Positions 1-5,843 of a stretch of 8,294 nucleotides of DNA are shown piece by piece; within the stretch, counting starts at the first letter, position 1; each line of letters starts with the position of its first letter. Source of the DNA: Oscillospiraceae bacterium (GTDB taxonomy: Bacteria > Bacillota > Clostridia > Oscillospirales > Ruminococcaceae); assembly GCA_016297675.1 (NCBI GenBank), contig JAEDGE010000081.1:1-8294 (forward strand). The letters are read 5' to 3'. The notes below the pieces were generated by a model. The model was not told the origin of the DNA. It ran no database searches and was given only the letters and a program-made list of their open reading frames with translations. Made by a program: the position numbers and the translations under genes.

Positions 1-170
1 ACAAAACCGTACGAAATGCAGAAATTTAGTGTAGTTAGACTGCAAATTGAGATACCGAACAGGGCGGACAGCGGTCACAGGCAGACAGCGTAGCGAATCT
101 GCCGGACGGTTCAGACAAGTTTTCCCAAAGAAATCCGGAAATTGATTTCCGTGATCGTGCACAGTATAAG
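1..170. other. 5' intergenic region, no supported gene
   Basis: No convincing gene lies here. One plus-strand frame is open from base 1 to a TAG at 91-93 and would encode about 30 residues, but nothing in it is recognisable. It could be the tail of a gene outside the window or chance. A short inverted repeat, GGCAGA (80-85) with TCTGCC (98-103), could form a small hairpin, but no T-tract follows, so I do not call it a terminator. Bases 105-142 resemble a second site at 5684-5721, listed separately. Confidence 0.5.
105..142 (+). repeat. Diverged 38-base repeat, copy 1 (upstream of metY promoter)
   Basis: Aligned by eye without gaps to 5684-5721, this segment matches at 30 of 38 positions. The shared blocks are GACGGTT at the left, a TTTCCC block and AAGAAAT in the middle, and AAAT at the right. 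This copy ends 28 bases before the metY -35 element; the other ends 32 bases before the candidate asnB -35. It could be an interspersed element, a shared regulatory site, or chance in an AT-rich intergenic region. Confidence 0.4.
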
Positions 171-199
171 TTGACTTTTTTGCCGATTTATGATATAAT
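171..199 (+). promoter_or_regulatory. Sigma-A promoter of metY
   Basis: The -35 is TTGACT (171-176), one mismatch from consensus. The -10 is a perfect TATAAT (194-199). The spacer is exactly 17 bases, and a TGA before the -10 makes it an extended -10 element. Transcription should start near base 206, giving a leader of only about 32 bases. That leaves no room for a SAM riboswitch or T-box downstream of this promoter, so any sulfur control would have to act at the promoter. Confidence 0.85.
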
Positions 200-237
200 C
201 AAAAAAATACATTTTACTAAAGGAGCGAACAGACACC

Positions 238-1524
238 ATGAAACCATTAAAAGAAAACGCAGCAATGGAAACGAAATGTCTGCACGCAGGGTATACACCG
301 GAAAACGGCGGGCCGGGTGTGATGCCAATCGTGCAGAGTACCACCTATCGATTCGATTCCTCAGAACATATTGCAGCTTTGTTTGATATGCCGACAGAAC
401 CGATGTACTCTCGCTTTGCCAATCCGACTTGTGATGCAGTCGAGAAAAAGATCGCTGCCTTGGAGGGCGGCGTGGGTGCAATGCTGACTTCCAGCGGACA
501 GGCTGCTTCCCTGCTTTCCATTTTAAATCTTTGTAATGCCGGAGACCATCTGGTTTCTGTTTCTGCTATTTACGGCGGTACCTTGAATCTGCTTGCATTC
601 AGTCTCAAGAAGCTTGGTATTTCCTGTACATTTGTGCAGCCGGATGCAACGGATGTAGAAATTCAGGCTGCCATTCAGCCAAACACCCGTTTGGTTTTCG
701 GGGAAACCATCGCCAATCCAACGCTGAAAATTTTCGATATCGAACGGTTTGCAGCAGTTGCACATCGGAATCATATTCCGCTGATTGTCGATAATACATT
801 TGCAACACCGATGCTTTGTAAGCCGTTTGACTTTGGGGCAGATATTGTTGTACATTCTACCACAAAGTATATGGATGGTCATGCTTTGCAGTGTGGTGGT
901 GTCATTGTAGACAGTGGAAAATTTGACTGGGCTGCCAGTGGAAAATTTCCGGATTTTACAGAACCGGATGAAAGTTATCATGGTGTTGTTTATACAGAAG
1001 CGTTCGGCAATATGGCATATATTATCAAGGCAAGAATGCAGCTGATGCGAGACTTTGGCTGTTATCCAGCAGCCCATTCTGCATTTTTGTTGAATCTTGG
1101 TCTGGAAACCTTGCCGATGCGAATGCGACAGTACTGTGAAAATGCAATGGCAGTTGCAACTGCATTACAGAATTCAGAGCACGTAGAGTCGGTAAAATAT
1201 CCGGGGCTGAAGAACGATGAAGATTATGAATTGGCTCAAAAGTACTTGCCAAACGGTGTCAGCGGTGTCATTTCCTTTATCATTAAGGGGGGCAGACCGG
1301 CAGCAGAAAAGTTTATGGATTCATTGGAACTTGCCTGCAAGGAAGTACACGTAGCAGATATTCGTACTTGTGAATTAACACCGGCTTCCACAACGCATCG
1401 GCAGTTGACGGATGAACAGTTGAAGGCAGCAGGCGTGGATGGCGGTCTGGTACGCTTATCCGTAGGTCTGGAAAATGTCAATGATATTTTGCTGGATATT
1501 CAGCAAGCGTTTGCAAAACTGTAA
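238..1524 (+). CDS. metY: O-acetylhomoserine sulfhydrylase (PLP-dependent)
   Basis: This cytoplasmic PLP enzyme of the Cys/Met-metabolism family (fold type I) makes homocysteine from O-acetyl-L-homoserine and sulfide, the direct sulfhydrylation route to methionine. Visible motifs are YSRFANPT (57-64, cofactor phosphate contact), SSGQAA (85-90), YGGT (112-115), VDNTFATP with D185, and HSTTKYMDGH with K210 as the PLP Schiff-base lysine. TPASTTHRQL (381-390) and VRLSVGLE with R406 form the substrate-carboxylate region. The 428-residue length and the long segment between about 225 and 275 fit O-acetylhomoserine sulfhydrylases better than cystathionine synthases or lyases, which run nearer 380-400 residues. 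The ATG at 238 is preferred because AAGGAG (220-225) precedes it by 12 bases; the in-frame ATG at 265 has no ribosome site. The gene has its own promoter and terminator and is probably monocistronic, apart from possible read-through into the next gene. Confidence 0.93.
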   Translation: MKPLKENAAMETKCLHAGYTPENGGPGVMPIVQSTTYRFDSSEHIAALFDMPTEPMYSRFANPTCDAVEKKIAALEGGVGAMLTSSGQAASLLSILNLCNAGDHLVSVSAIYGGTLNLLAFSLKKLGISCTFVQPDATDVEIQAAIQPNTRLVFGETIANPTLKIFDIERFAAVAHRNHIPLIVDNTFATPMLCKPFDFGADIVVHSTTKYMDGHALQCGGVIVDSGKFDWAASGKFPDFTEPDESYHGVVYTEAFGNMAYIIKARMQLMRDFGCYPAAHSAFLLNLGLETLPMRMRQYCENAMAVATALQNSEHVESVKYPGLKNDEDYELAQKYLPNGVSGVISFIIKGGRPAAEKFMDSLELACKEVHVADIRTCELTPASTTHRQLTDEQLKAAGVDGGLVRLSVGLENVNDILLDIQQAFAKL

Positions 1525-1537
1525 GTCTACATTTCAT

Positions 1538-1582
1538 TGTCCCGTATGTATCCATCCTTGGCATACGGGGCATTTTATTTTT
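1538..1582 (+). terminator. Intrinsic terminator after metY
   Basis: CCCGTATG (1541-1548) pairs perfectly with CATACGGG (1562-1569). The stem extends outward by a G-U, a G-C and a T-A pair to about 1538/1572. A T-rich tract (TTTTATTTTT, 1573-1582) follows at once. The loop is 13 bases. The hairpin begins 13 bases after the metY stop codon. Confidence 0.85.
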
Positions 1583-1599
1583 AGAAAGGAACACCTATT

Positions 1600-2232
1600 T
1601 TGACAGGAAAAACACATTTTACATTTGGAACAGCCGTTACGGTGCTGCTCACGCATCCGTCTGACTGGAAATCCTTCCTGCTTTGTCTGGGAGCAGGTGC
1701 AGTAGGAGCGTGTGTGAGTGATGTGGATGTCAGCACTTCTGGTAGCCACAAGGGATTTCAACGGCTTTTGCTTCTGATTGCAGCGGCGGTTCTGGTCGTT
1801 GCAGGACTGGATTTTTTCTTTCAGGCTGGAATCTGGGCAATGATTCAGCAAAAAAACGGTTTGCTCCGCAGTCTGGCAGGGGTTACAATCTTTCTGGCTC
1901 TTTGTCTTTACGGAGAACATCAGCCGCATCGAAGCTTTACCCATTCTCTTGCCGGTGTTGCCATGCTTGGTACAGCTGTTTTTATCATGCTCCCGCAGGC
2001 AGTTTGGTATTTTGTCTGTGGGATGGCGACGCATATTTTTCTGGATTTGTGGAATCGAAAAAAGGTGCAGCTGCTGTTTCCGTTTGATGCAGGAAAAATC
2101 TGTTTTCGGCTCTGTTCAGCGGATGGTGTCGTGAATCGAGTACTGTTCTGGACAGGGTTCTTTTTGTTGATCGGAGAAAGTATCTGGGCAGCGGTTGCCC
2201 TTCTCCATCACAGCGGTTGGTTACCATTTTGA
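1600..2232 (+). CDS. YdjM-family membrane-bound metal-dependent hydrolase
   Basis: This 210-residue protein has the layout of the YdjM / LexA-binding inner-membrane-associated hydrolase family: short polar His/Asp motifs between hydrophobic segments. It starts TGKTHFTFG (H6). Next come SDVD (D41, D43), replacing the usual LPDID, then HRSFTHS (110-116) and GMATHIFLDLWN (H145, D149), followed by a phenylalanine/proline turn (159-162). These His and Asp residues probably bind metal near the membrane. Hydrophobic stretches at about 24-39, 55-73, 92-103, 117-141 and 182-203 suggest four to five membrane passes. The substrate is unknown. The start is TTG at 1600, preceded by AGAAAGGA with nine bases of spacing; no in-frame ATG would keep the conserved TGKTH. 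The gene begins 17 bases after the metY T-tract with no clear promoter, so expression may depend on read-through. It precedes the NUDIX-MutY gene by 32 bases. In E. coli, ydjM is LexA-controlled; I see no Gram-positive LexA box here. Confidence 0.78.
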   Translation: MTGKTHFTFGTAVTVLLTHPSDWKSFLLCLGAGAVGACVSDVDVSTSGSHKGFQRLLLLIAAAVLVVAGLDFFFQAGIWAMIQQKNGLLRSLAGVTIFLALCLYGEHQPHRSFTHSLAGVAMLGTAVFIMLPQAVWYFVCGMATHIFLDLWNRKKVQLLFPFDAGKICFRLCSADGVVNRVLFWTGFFLLIGESIWAAVALLHHSGWLPF

Positions 2233-2250
2233 AATGGCATACACTTTTAC

Positions 2251-2258
2251 AAAAGGAG
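2251..2258 (+). promoter_or_regulatory. Ribosome binding site deciding the NUDIX-MutY start
   Basis: AAAAGGAG lies six bases before the ATG at 2265. This sets the start at 2265 rather than the TTG at 2217, which would overlap the preceding coding sequence by 16 bases and has no Shine-Dalgarno sequence. Confidence 0.8.
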
Positions 2259-2264
2259 CGTACT

Positions 2265-3869
2265 ATGGATTGGATATCACAATTGCAATGTTATGTGCCG
2301 CAAACATCACAGGAGAAAAAAGACCAAGCAGAAATGCTACAGGCAGCAACGCAGTATGGGAATGCAACGCTGGAACGCAACTCTCCAAGTGGTGGACATT
2401 TTTGCTGTTCCGGTATGATTTTAGATGAAACGATGACACAGGTTCTGCTGGTTTATCACAATATTTATCAATCGTTTTCGTGGACAGGTGGTCATGCGGA
2501 TGGGGAAAGCGATTTCTTAGCGGTTGCGATACGAGAGGCACAGGAGGAAACTGGTTTGCAGCAGGTTCAGCCGCTTTGCAGTGCCATTTTGTCATTGGAT
2601 GTGTTGCCGGTGAAAGCACATGAAAAGCATGGTGTACCGGTTGCTGCCCATGCTCATTACTGTGTGTCATTTGGTCTGCTGGCAGACCCGAAACAGCCGC
2701 TGCAAATCAAACCAGATGAGAATAGTGCGGTGTGCTGGAAACCAGTTTCTGAACTGGCAACGCTCTGTAAAGAGCCACAGATGCTGCCGGTTTATGAAAA
2801 ACTGATTGCCCGTATGCGGCAGGTACGGCAGGAGCAGCAGCAGATTTTCTCACAGGTGGGAAAACCGCTTTTAAAATGGTATGAAACGCATGCAAGAGAT
2901 TTGCCGTGGCGAAAAGATCAGGAACCCTATCATGTCTGGATTTCCGAAATCATGCTGCAACAAACGAGAGTAGAGGCAGTCAAAGGGTATTATCAGCGGT
3001 TTCTGACTGCATTTCCAACGATACAGGCATTGGCAGATGCAGATCCGGAACAAGTACGGAAATGTTGGGAAGGGCTTGGTTATTATACCAGAGCGAAAAA
3101 TTTGCAGCGAGCAGCACAGGAGATTGTACAACAGTACAATGGTGTCTTTCCGGAACGGTATGAAGATGTGTTGTCGCTGTCTGGAATTGGTGCCTATACC
3201 GCTGGTGCCATTTGTTCGATTTGCTATGAGCAGCCCACACCAGCAGTGGACGGCAATGTTTTGCGAGTGGTCATGCGGTTGCAGGATGCATTTTATGAAA
3301 TTGACCGAAATGATGTGAAAAAGGCGGTCACAGCGGCATTGCGTAGTTGTTATGCAGCTGGAAACTGTGGAAAGCTGACACAGGCATGGATGGAACTGGG
3401 GGCACTGGTTTGTATTCCAAACGGTGCACCACATTGTGAGGAATGTCCACTTTCCGGACTTTGCAGAAGTTATACCCAACAGTCACAGGCAATGCTGCCA
3501 GTGCGGAAGAAGAAAAAGGCAAGACGACAGGAGCAACGAACGGTCTGGATTCTGCGGTGTGGGGATTCTTATGCAGTTTGTCAGCGACCAGAGGAAGGCT
3601 TGCTGGCAGGATTATGGGAGTTTCCCAATCGACTTGGAATGCTCACAGAAGCAGAAGCCATTCAGCAAGCATCAGCATGGGGTTGCAAGCCGGTTGCCAT
3701 TGAAAAAACGGTGCAGAAAACGCATATTTTTACGCATATTGAGTGGCAGATGTTCGGGGTATATTTGACATGTGAAGCGATGCCGGAACGGTTTGTCTGG
3801 AAAACGGCACAGGAACTGGAAACAGAAATCACCCTGCCGACTGCATTTCGGATGTTTTGGAATGGATAA
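2265..3869 (+). CDS. mutY: NUDIX hydrolase fused to MutY adenine glycosylase
   Basis: This 534-residue protein joins two repair modules. Residues about 1-190 form a complete NUDIX hydrolase with a Nudix box at 76-98 (GHADGES... REAQEETGL). The catalytic REXXEE core (R90, E91, E94, E95) is intact, but the usual first Glu position holds S82, with E81 beside it. Residues about 200-534 are a full MutY, which removes adenine mispaired with 8-oxoguanine. It has DLPWR (W215), SEIMLQQTR with catalytic E228, helix-hairpin-helix LSGIGAYTAG (305-314) and VDGN with catalytic D329. Four [4Fe-4S] cysteines follow (C383, C391, C394, C400; spacing x7-x2-x5), then a C-terminal 8-oxoG-recognition domain with GLLAGLWEFPN and THIFTH. 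The ATG at 2265 follows AAAAGGAG by six bases. A more upstream in-frame TTG at 2217 overlaps the previous gene and lacks a site. The frame is unbroken between modules and no internal ribosome site precedes the MutY part, so it is probably one polypeptide. The NUDIX substrate is not determinable; 8-oxo-dGTP is attractive but inferred. It is probably co-transcribed with the ydjM-like gene. Confidence 0.92.
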   Translation: MDWISQLQCYVPQTSQEKKDQAEMLQAATQYGNATLERNSPSGGHFCCSGMILDETMTQVLLVYHNIYQSFSWTGGHADGESDFLAVAIREAQEETGLQQVQPLCSAILSLDVLPVKAHEKHGVPVAAHAHYCVSFGLLADPKQPLQIKPDENSAVCWKPVSELATLCKEPQMLPVYEKLIARMRQVRQEQQQIFSQVGKPLLKWYETHARDLPWRKDQEPYHVWISEIMLQQTRVEAVKGYYQRFLTAFPTIQALADADPEQVRKCWEGLGYYTRAKNLQRAAQEIVQQYNGVFPERYEDVLSLSGIGAYTAGAICSICYEQPTPAVDGNVLRVVMRLQDAFYEIDRNDVKKAVTAALRSCYAAGNCGKLTQAWMELGALVCIPNGAPHCEECPLSGLCRSYTQQSQAMLPVRKKKKARRQEQRTVWILRCGDSYAVCQRPEEGLLAGLWEFPNRLGMLTEAEAIQQASAWGCKPVAIEKTVQKTHIFTHIEWQMFGVYLTCEAMPERFVWKTAQELETEITLPTAFRMFWNG

Positions 3870-3870
3870 T

Positions 3871-3907
3871 TTCTGTATTTCTTTCAGGCAGATGGGAAGA
3901 TACAGAA
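3871..3907 (+). repeat. Inverted repeat just after mutY, possible weak terminator
   Basis: TTCTGTAT (3871-3878) and ATACAGAA (3900-3907) are a perfect 8-base inverted repeat with a 21-base loop, beginning two bases after the mutY stop. The stem is AT-rich and no T-tract follows, so it is a poor classical terminator. It may be a 3'-end stabilising or Rho-related structure, or chance. Confidence 0.35.
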
Positions 3908-3955
3908 CGTTTGCTCTGCTTGTTTCAGAAATTCGGTGAAATCATTCAAAAATAG

Positions 3956-3984
3956 TTGAAAAAAACAAGGAAATATGCTATACT
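3956..3984 (+). promoter_or_regulatory. Sigma-A promoter of the dockerin metallopeptidase gene
   Basis: The -35 is TTGAAA (3956-3961) and the -10 is TATACT (3979-3984), with a 17-base spacer. TGC directly before the -10 makes it an extended -10. Transcription should begin near 3991, leaving a leader of about 39 bases with AAAAGGAG (4015-4022) seven bases before the ATG. The secreted gene therefore has its own promoter, independent of mutY. Confidence 0.8.
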
Positions 3985-4029
3985 CATTCTGTAATCATTT
4001 TTATCGGAAGACGGAAAAGGAGTTTTACT

Positions 4030-5661
4030 ATGAAGAAGCATCAATCTATTCAAGCGGTTCTGCTGGCATCTGTGATAGGCGTGGTTTCTATGCCGCAGGT
4101 TGCTGCCGCTGATGCACCGGAGACAGTGGCTTCTGCCAATATTGATACTTGGATTGGCTATCAGCTGCGAAATGCCGCAGGAGAGTATCTGACCGTTGCC
4201 AATGGAGCCGCAGAAAGCGGTGCACAGGTTTTGCCGTATGCAGCAAATGGGGTTGCAGCCTATAATATCTGGTACTTTACAGAAACGGACACTGGAACTT
4301 ATACCCTGAAATCTTCGCTCAGTCAAGGGGAATATTATTTGACCGTTTCAAACGACCGTTTGCAGCTGGACTTGGAACAGGAGGGAACACAACAGCATTT
4401 GACTTGCACAGACGAGGGAAGAAATCGGATTCGTTTGCAGCAAAACGGCATAGATTTTGGCGTTTATACACTGGAACCTGTGACATGGCTGCAATCCGGT
4501 GACATCAATCGGGATGGGAGCATTGATGTGGTTGATCTGATGTTGGCAAAGCGGATGATGCTGGAGGGTAGTGGTACGGATTTCTGTGCGGCAGCATTAG
4601 CAGATACAGACGCAAACGGTACAACAGATGCAGGTGATATTTCTGTGCTGCAAGCCCTCTTGCTACAACGGCAGGCTACTTTGCCGACAACGGAAGTCAC
4701 CTTGCCGGAGAATACGATTTTTCCGACTGTGATACCAGATGTCACGACAGAAATAACAACTACGACAGTTTCAGATTCGCAAACAACCACAACTACAACC
4801 ACAACAGCCACTACAACGGAAGTACCGCAGGAAGTACTGACGCTTGCAGATATGCCGGAAAGCTATCAGTATGCAGCAGACTGGATTTGGCAGAATCGAG
4901 TGGAAAAGGAACAGTCTACTGTGCGGCGGAACACGTTGTTTGACCAGATTATCGCTGGAAATGGAGAATTGCATTATGTGATTCGCTGGCAGTCCTATAA
5001 AACTGTCACATTGGAACAGCGAAAACAGTTTGAAATACTGGTAGAAAAGAGCATCAATGATTGGACAGATTGGCTGAAGGATTATGAAGACTGGCCATAT
5101 GACCATGTAACGGTAAAGGTTGTTGGTTGGGCAGTTTTAGATCGGAATTGTCTGTTGGATTTGCAGCCGGACGAAGTGGTGTATGACAATTTGATCAGTG
5201 ACTACGACAGCAGCGGCGATACTTCCAATGGCATTGAAACAATTCCGGACAAGCTGCCGAGTGCACCGTCTGAGCTTTCCAGAATGGAACATTTTATGGA
5301 TTCCAGTTATGTATATCCGGGAGAACGCTTTGATATGTATCTCTGGGCAACACAGGGTTTTCCTTCCATTGGCGGCTGCGGCGGCGACTGGGGACAGCGA
5401 CTTTCGGATGATGCGTACCTGAATATGCTTTCCGGCACAGGACTGCATGTATTGGAACATGAGTTAGGTCATGGTTTCGGTATGACAGACTTCTATGGTG
5501 GGGAAGGGGAAGCAGATGGTTTTCCGCCGGGGGGCTTCCCAGGGAATGGAACATCTTTGATGATGGCAGGGTCTTCGATGGAGATTACGGATTTTGATGG
5601 CTGGATGCTGCGGTATTTCTGGAGCAAGATTCACGATGAAGAAGGAAGATTTCAATTTTAA
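4030..5661 (+). CDS. Secreted dockerin protein with putative zinc metallopeptidase domain
   Basis: This 543-residue protein is exported and probably docks onto a cellulosome. Residues 1-27 are a Sec signal peptide (KK, hydrophobic core, cleavage after AAA27). Residues about 35-150 resemble a beta-trefoil (ricin-like) lectin repeat region; this assignment is tentative. Residues 156-213 are a dockerin with two calcium-binding repeats: D158, N160, D162, D166, D169, and D192, D194, N196, D200, D203. A Thr-rich linker follows at about 238-266. The C-terminal 270 residues contain HELGHGFGMTD (477-487), matching HEXXHXXGXXD. H477, H481 and probably D487 would bind zinc and E478 would be the general base. 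LMMAG (510-514) is a plausible Met-turn. From memory, the segments around SELSRMEHF, RFDMYLWAT, GGDWGQR, PPGGFP and DGWMLRYFW closely resemble a family of secreted fungal proteins that often carry a CBM1. Peptidase activity is inferred from the motif, not proven. The dockerin is internal rather than C-terminal. The gene has its own promoter and terminator. Confidence 0.85.
   Translation: MKKHQSIQAVLLASVIGVVSMPQVAAADAPETVASANIDTWIGYQLRNAAGEYLTVANGAAESGAQVLPYAANGVAAYNIWYFTETDTGTYTLKSSLSQGEYYLTVSNDRLQLDLEQEGTQQHLTCTDEGRNRIRLQQNGIDFGVYTLEPVTWLQSGDINRDGSIDVVDLMLAKRMMLEGSGTDFCAAALADTDANGTTDAGDISVLQALLLQRQATLPTTEVTLPENTIFPTVIPDVTTEITTTTVSDSQTTTTTTTTATTTEVPQEVLTLADMPESYQYAADWIWQNRVEKEQSTVRRNTLFDQIIAGNGELHYVIRWQSYKTVTLEQRKQFEILVEKSINDWTDWLKDYEDWPYDHVTVKVVGWAVLDRNCLLDLQPDEVVYDNLISDYDSSGDTSNGIETIPDKLPSAPSELSRMEHFMDSSYVYPGERFDMYLWATQGFPSIGGCGGDWGQRLSDDAYLNMLSGTGLHVLEHELGHGFGMTDFYGGEGEADGFPPGGFPGNGTSLMMAGSSMEITDFDGWMLRYFWSKIHDEEGRFQF
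4741..4827 (+). repeat. Thr-rich linker coding repeat
   Basis: ACN codons dominate this stretch. Eight consecutive Thr codons (4783-4806, residues 252-259) mix ACA, ACC and ACT, so it is a protein-level linker rather than a pure microsatellite. Such linkers are typical between modules of Ruminococcus cellulosomal proteins and are probably glycosylated or flexible. The opposite strand shows an artefactual poly-Val reading frame. Confidence 0.75.
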
Positions 5662-5683
5662 GGTAAAATACCGTGAGTTCGAT

Positions 5684-5721
5684 GACGGTTTGGAAAAGGT
5701 TTCCCCAAGAAATTCAAAAAT
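5684..5721 (+). repeat. Diverged 38-base repeat, copy 2 (upstream of asnB)
   Basis: This segment matches 105-142 at 30 of 38 positions without gaps. It lies 22 bases after the stop of the dockerin gene and 32 bases before the candidate asnB -35. It is not part of either coding sequence. Confidence 0.4.
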
Positions 5722-5753
5722 ACAAATAAAATTTTAGCAATTACAATCATTTT

Positions 5754-5783
5754 TTCACAAAGCCGCTTCTTTCTGCATATACT
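5754..5783 (+). promoter_or_regulatory. Candidate asnB promoter overlapping a terminator hairpin
   Basis: TTCACA (5754-5759, one mismatch to the -35 consensus) and TATACT (5778-5783, one mismatch to the -10) are 18 bases apart. The -10 sits at the tip of the long hairpin at 5759-5805, and transcription would start near 5790 inside its 3' arm. Only about 31 bases separate the end of the terminator from the asnB ATG, with no better promoter there. So asnB is transcribed either from here, from further upstream through the hairpin, or by read-through. Confidence 0.4.
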
Positions 5784-5812
5784 ATATGCAGAAAAGGAGC
5801 GGTTTCCTTTTT
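5759..5812 (+). terminator. Long hairpin terminator after the dockerin gene
   Basis: The left arm (5759-5781) pairs with the right arm (5783-5805) over about 23 base pairs, with one bulged A. The inner part is the near-perfect palindrome CTGCATATA/TATATGCAG; the outer part is AAGCCGCTTC against GGAGCGGTTT, including two G-U pairs. A T-rich tail (TTTCCTTTTT, 5803-5812) follows. It should terminate the dockerin transcript. If asnB transcription starts upstream of it, it could instead act as a leader attenuator. Confidence 0.75.
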
Positions 5813-5843
5813 CTGAAAAAACAGGCTTAGGAGGGATTGCCCT

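Noticed and set aside
1..237. SAM riboswitch or T-box leader ahead of metY
   Set aside because: The strong promoter at 171-199 leaves only about 32 bases of leader, too short for either, and I see no matching conserved elements upstream.
171..386. Plus-strand 71-codon frame starting at TTG 171
   Set aside because: Its start coincides with the metY -35 element, it would span the promoter and leader, and it runs out of frame into metY.
523..1077. Minus-strand 184-codon frame inside metY
   Set aside because: It lies wholly antisense to a well-supported gene, has no ribosome site and its translation is Cys/His/Asn-rich with no recognisable motif.
1600..1625. TTGACA at 1600-1605 as a -35 element
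   Set aside because: It overlaps the TTG start codon and the next -10-like sequence (TACATT, 1620-1625) is only 14 bases away; it is more likely just the first codons of the gene.
2871..3479. Minus-strand 202-codon frame inside the MutY region
   Set aside because: It is antisense to conserved MutY catalytic and iron-sulfur motifs and has no domain of its own.
4464..4811. Minus-strand 115-codon frame with a poly-Val stretch
   Set aside because: It is the antisense shadow of the Thr-rich linker and dockerin coding region; the Val run is simply the complement of repeated ACN codons.
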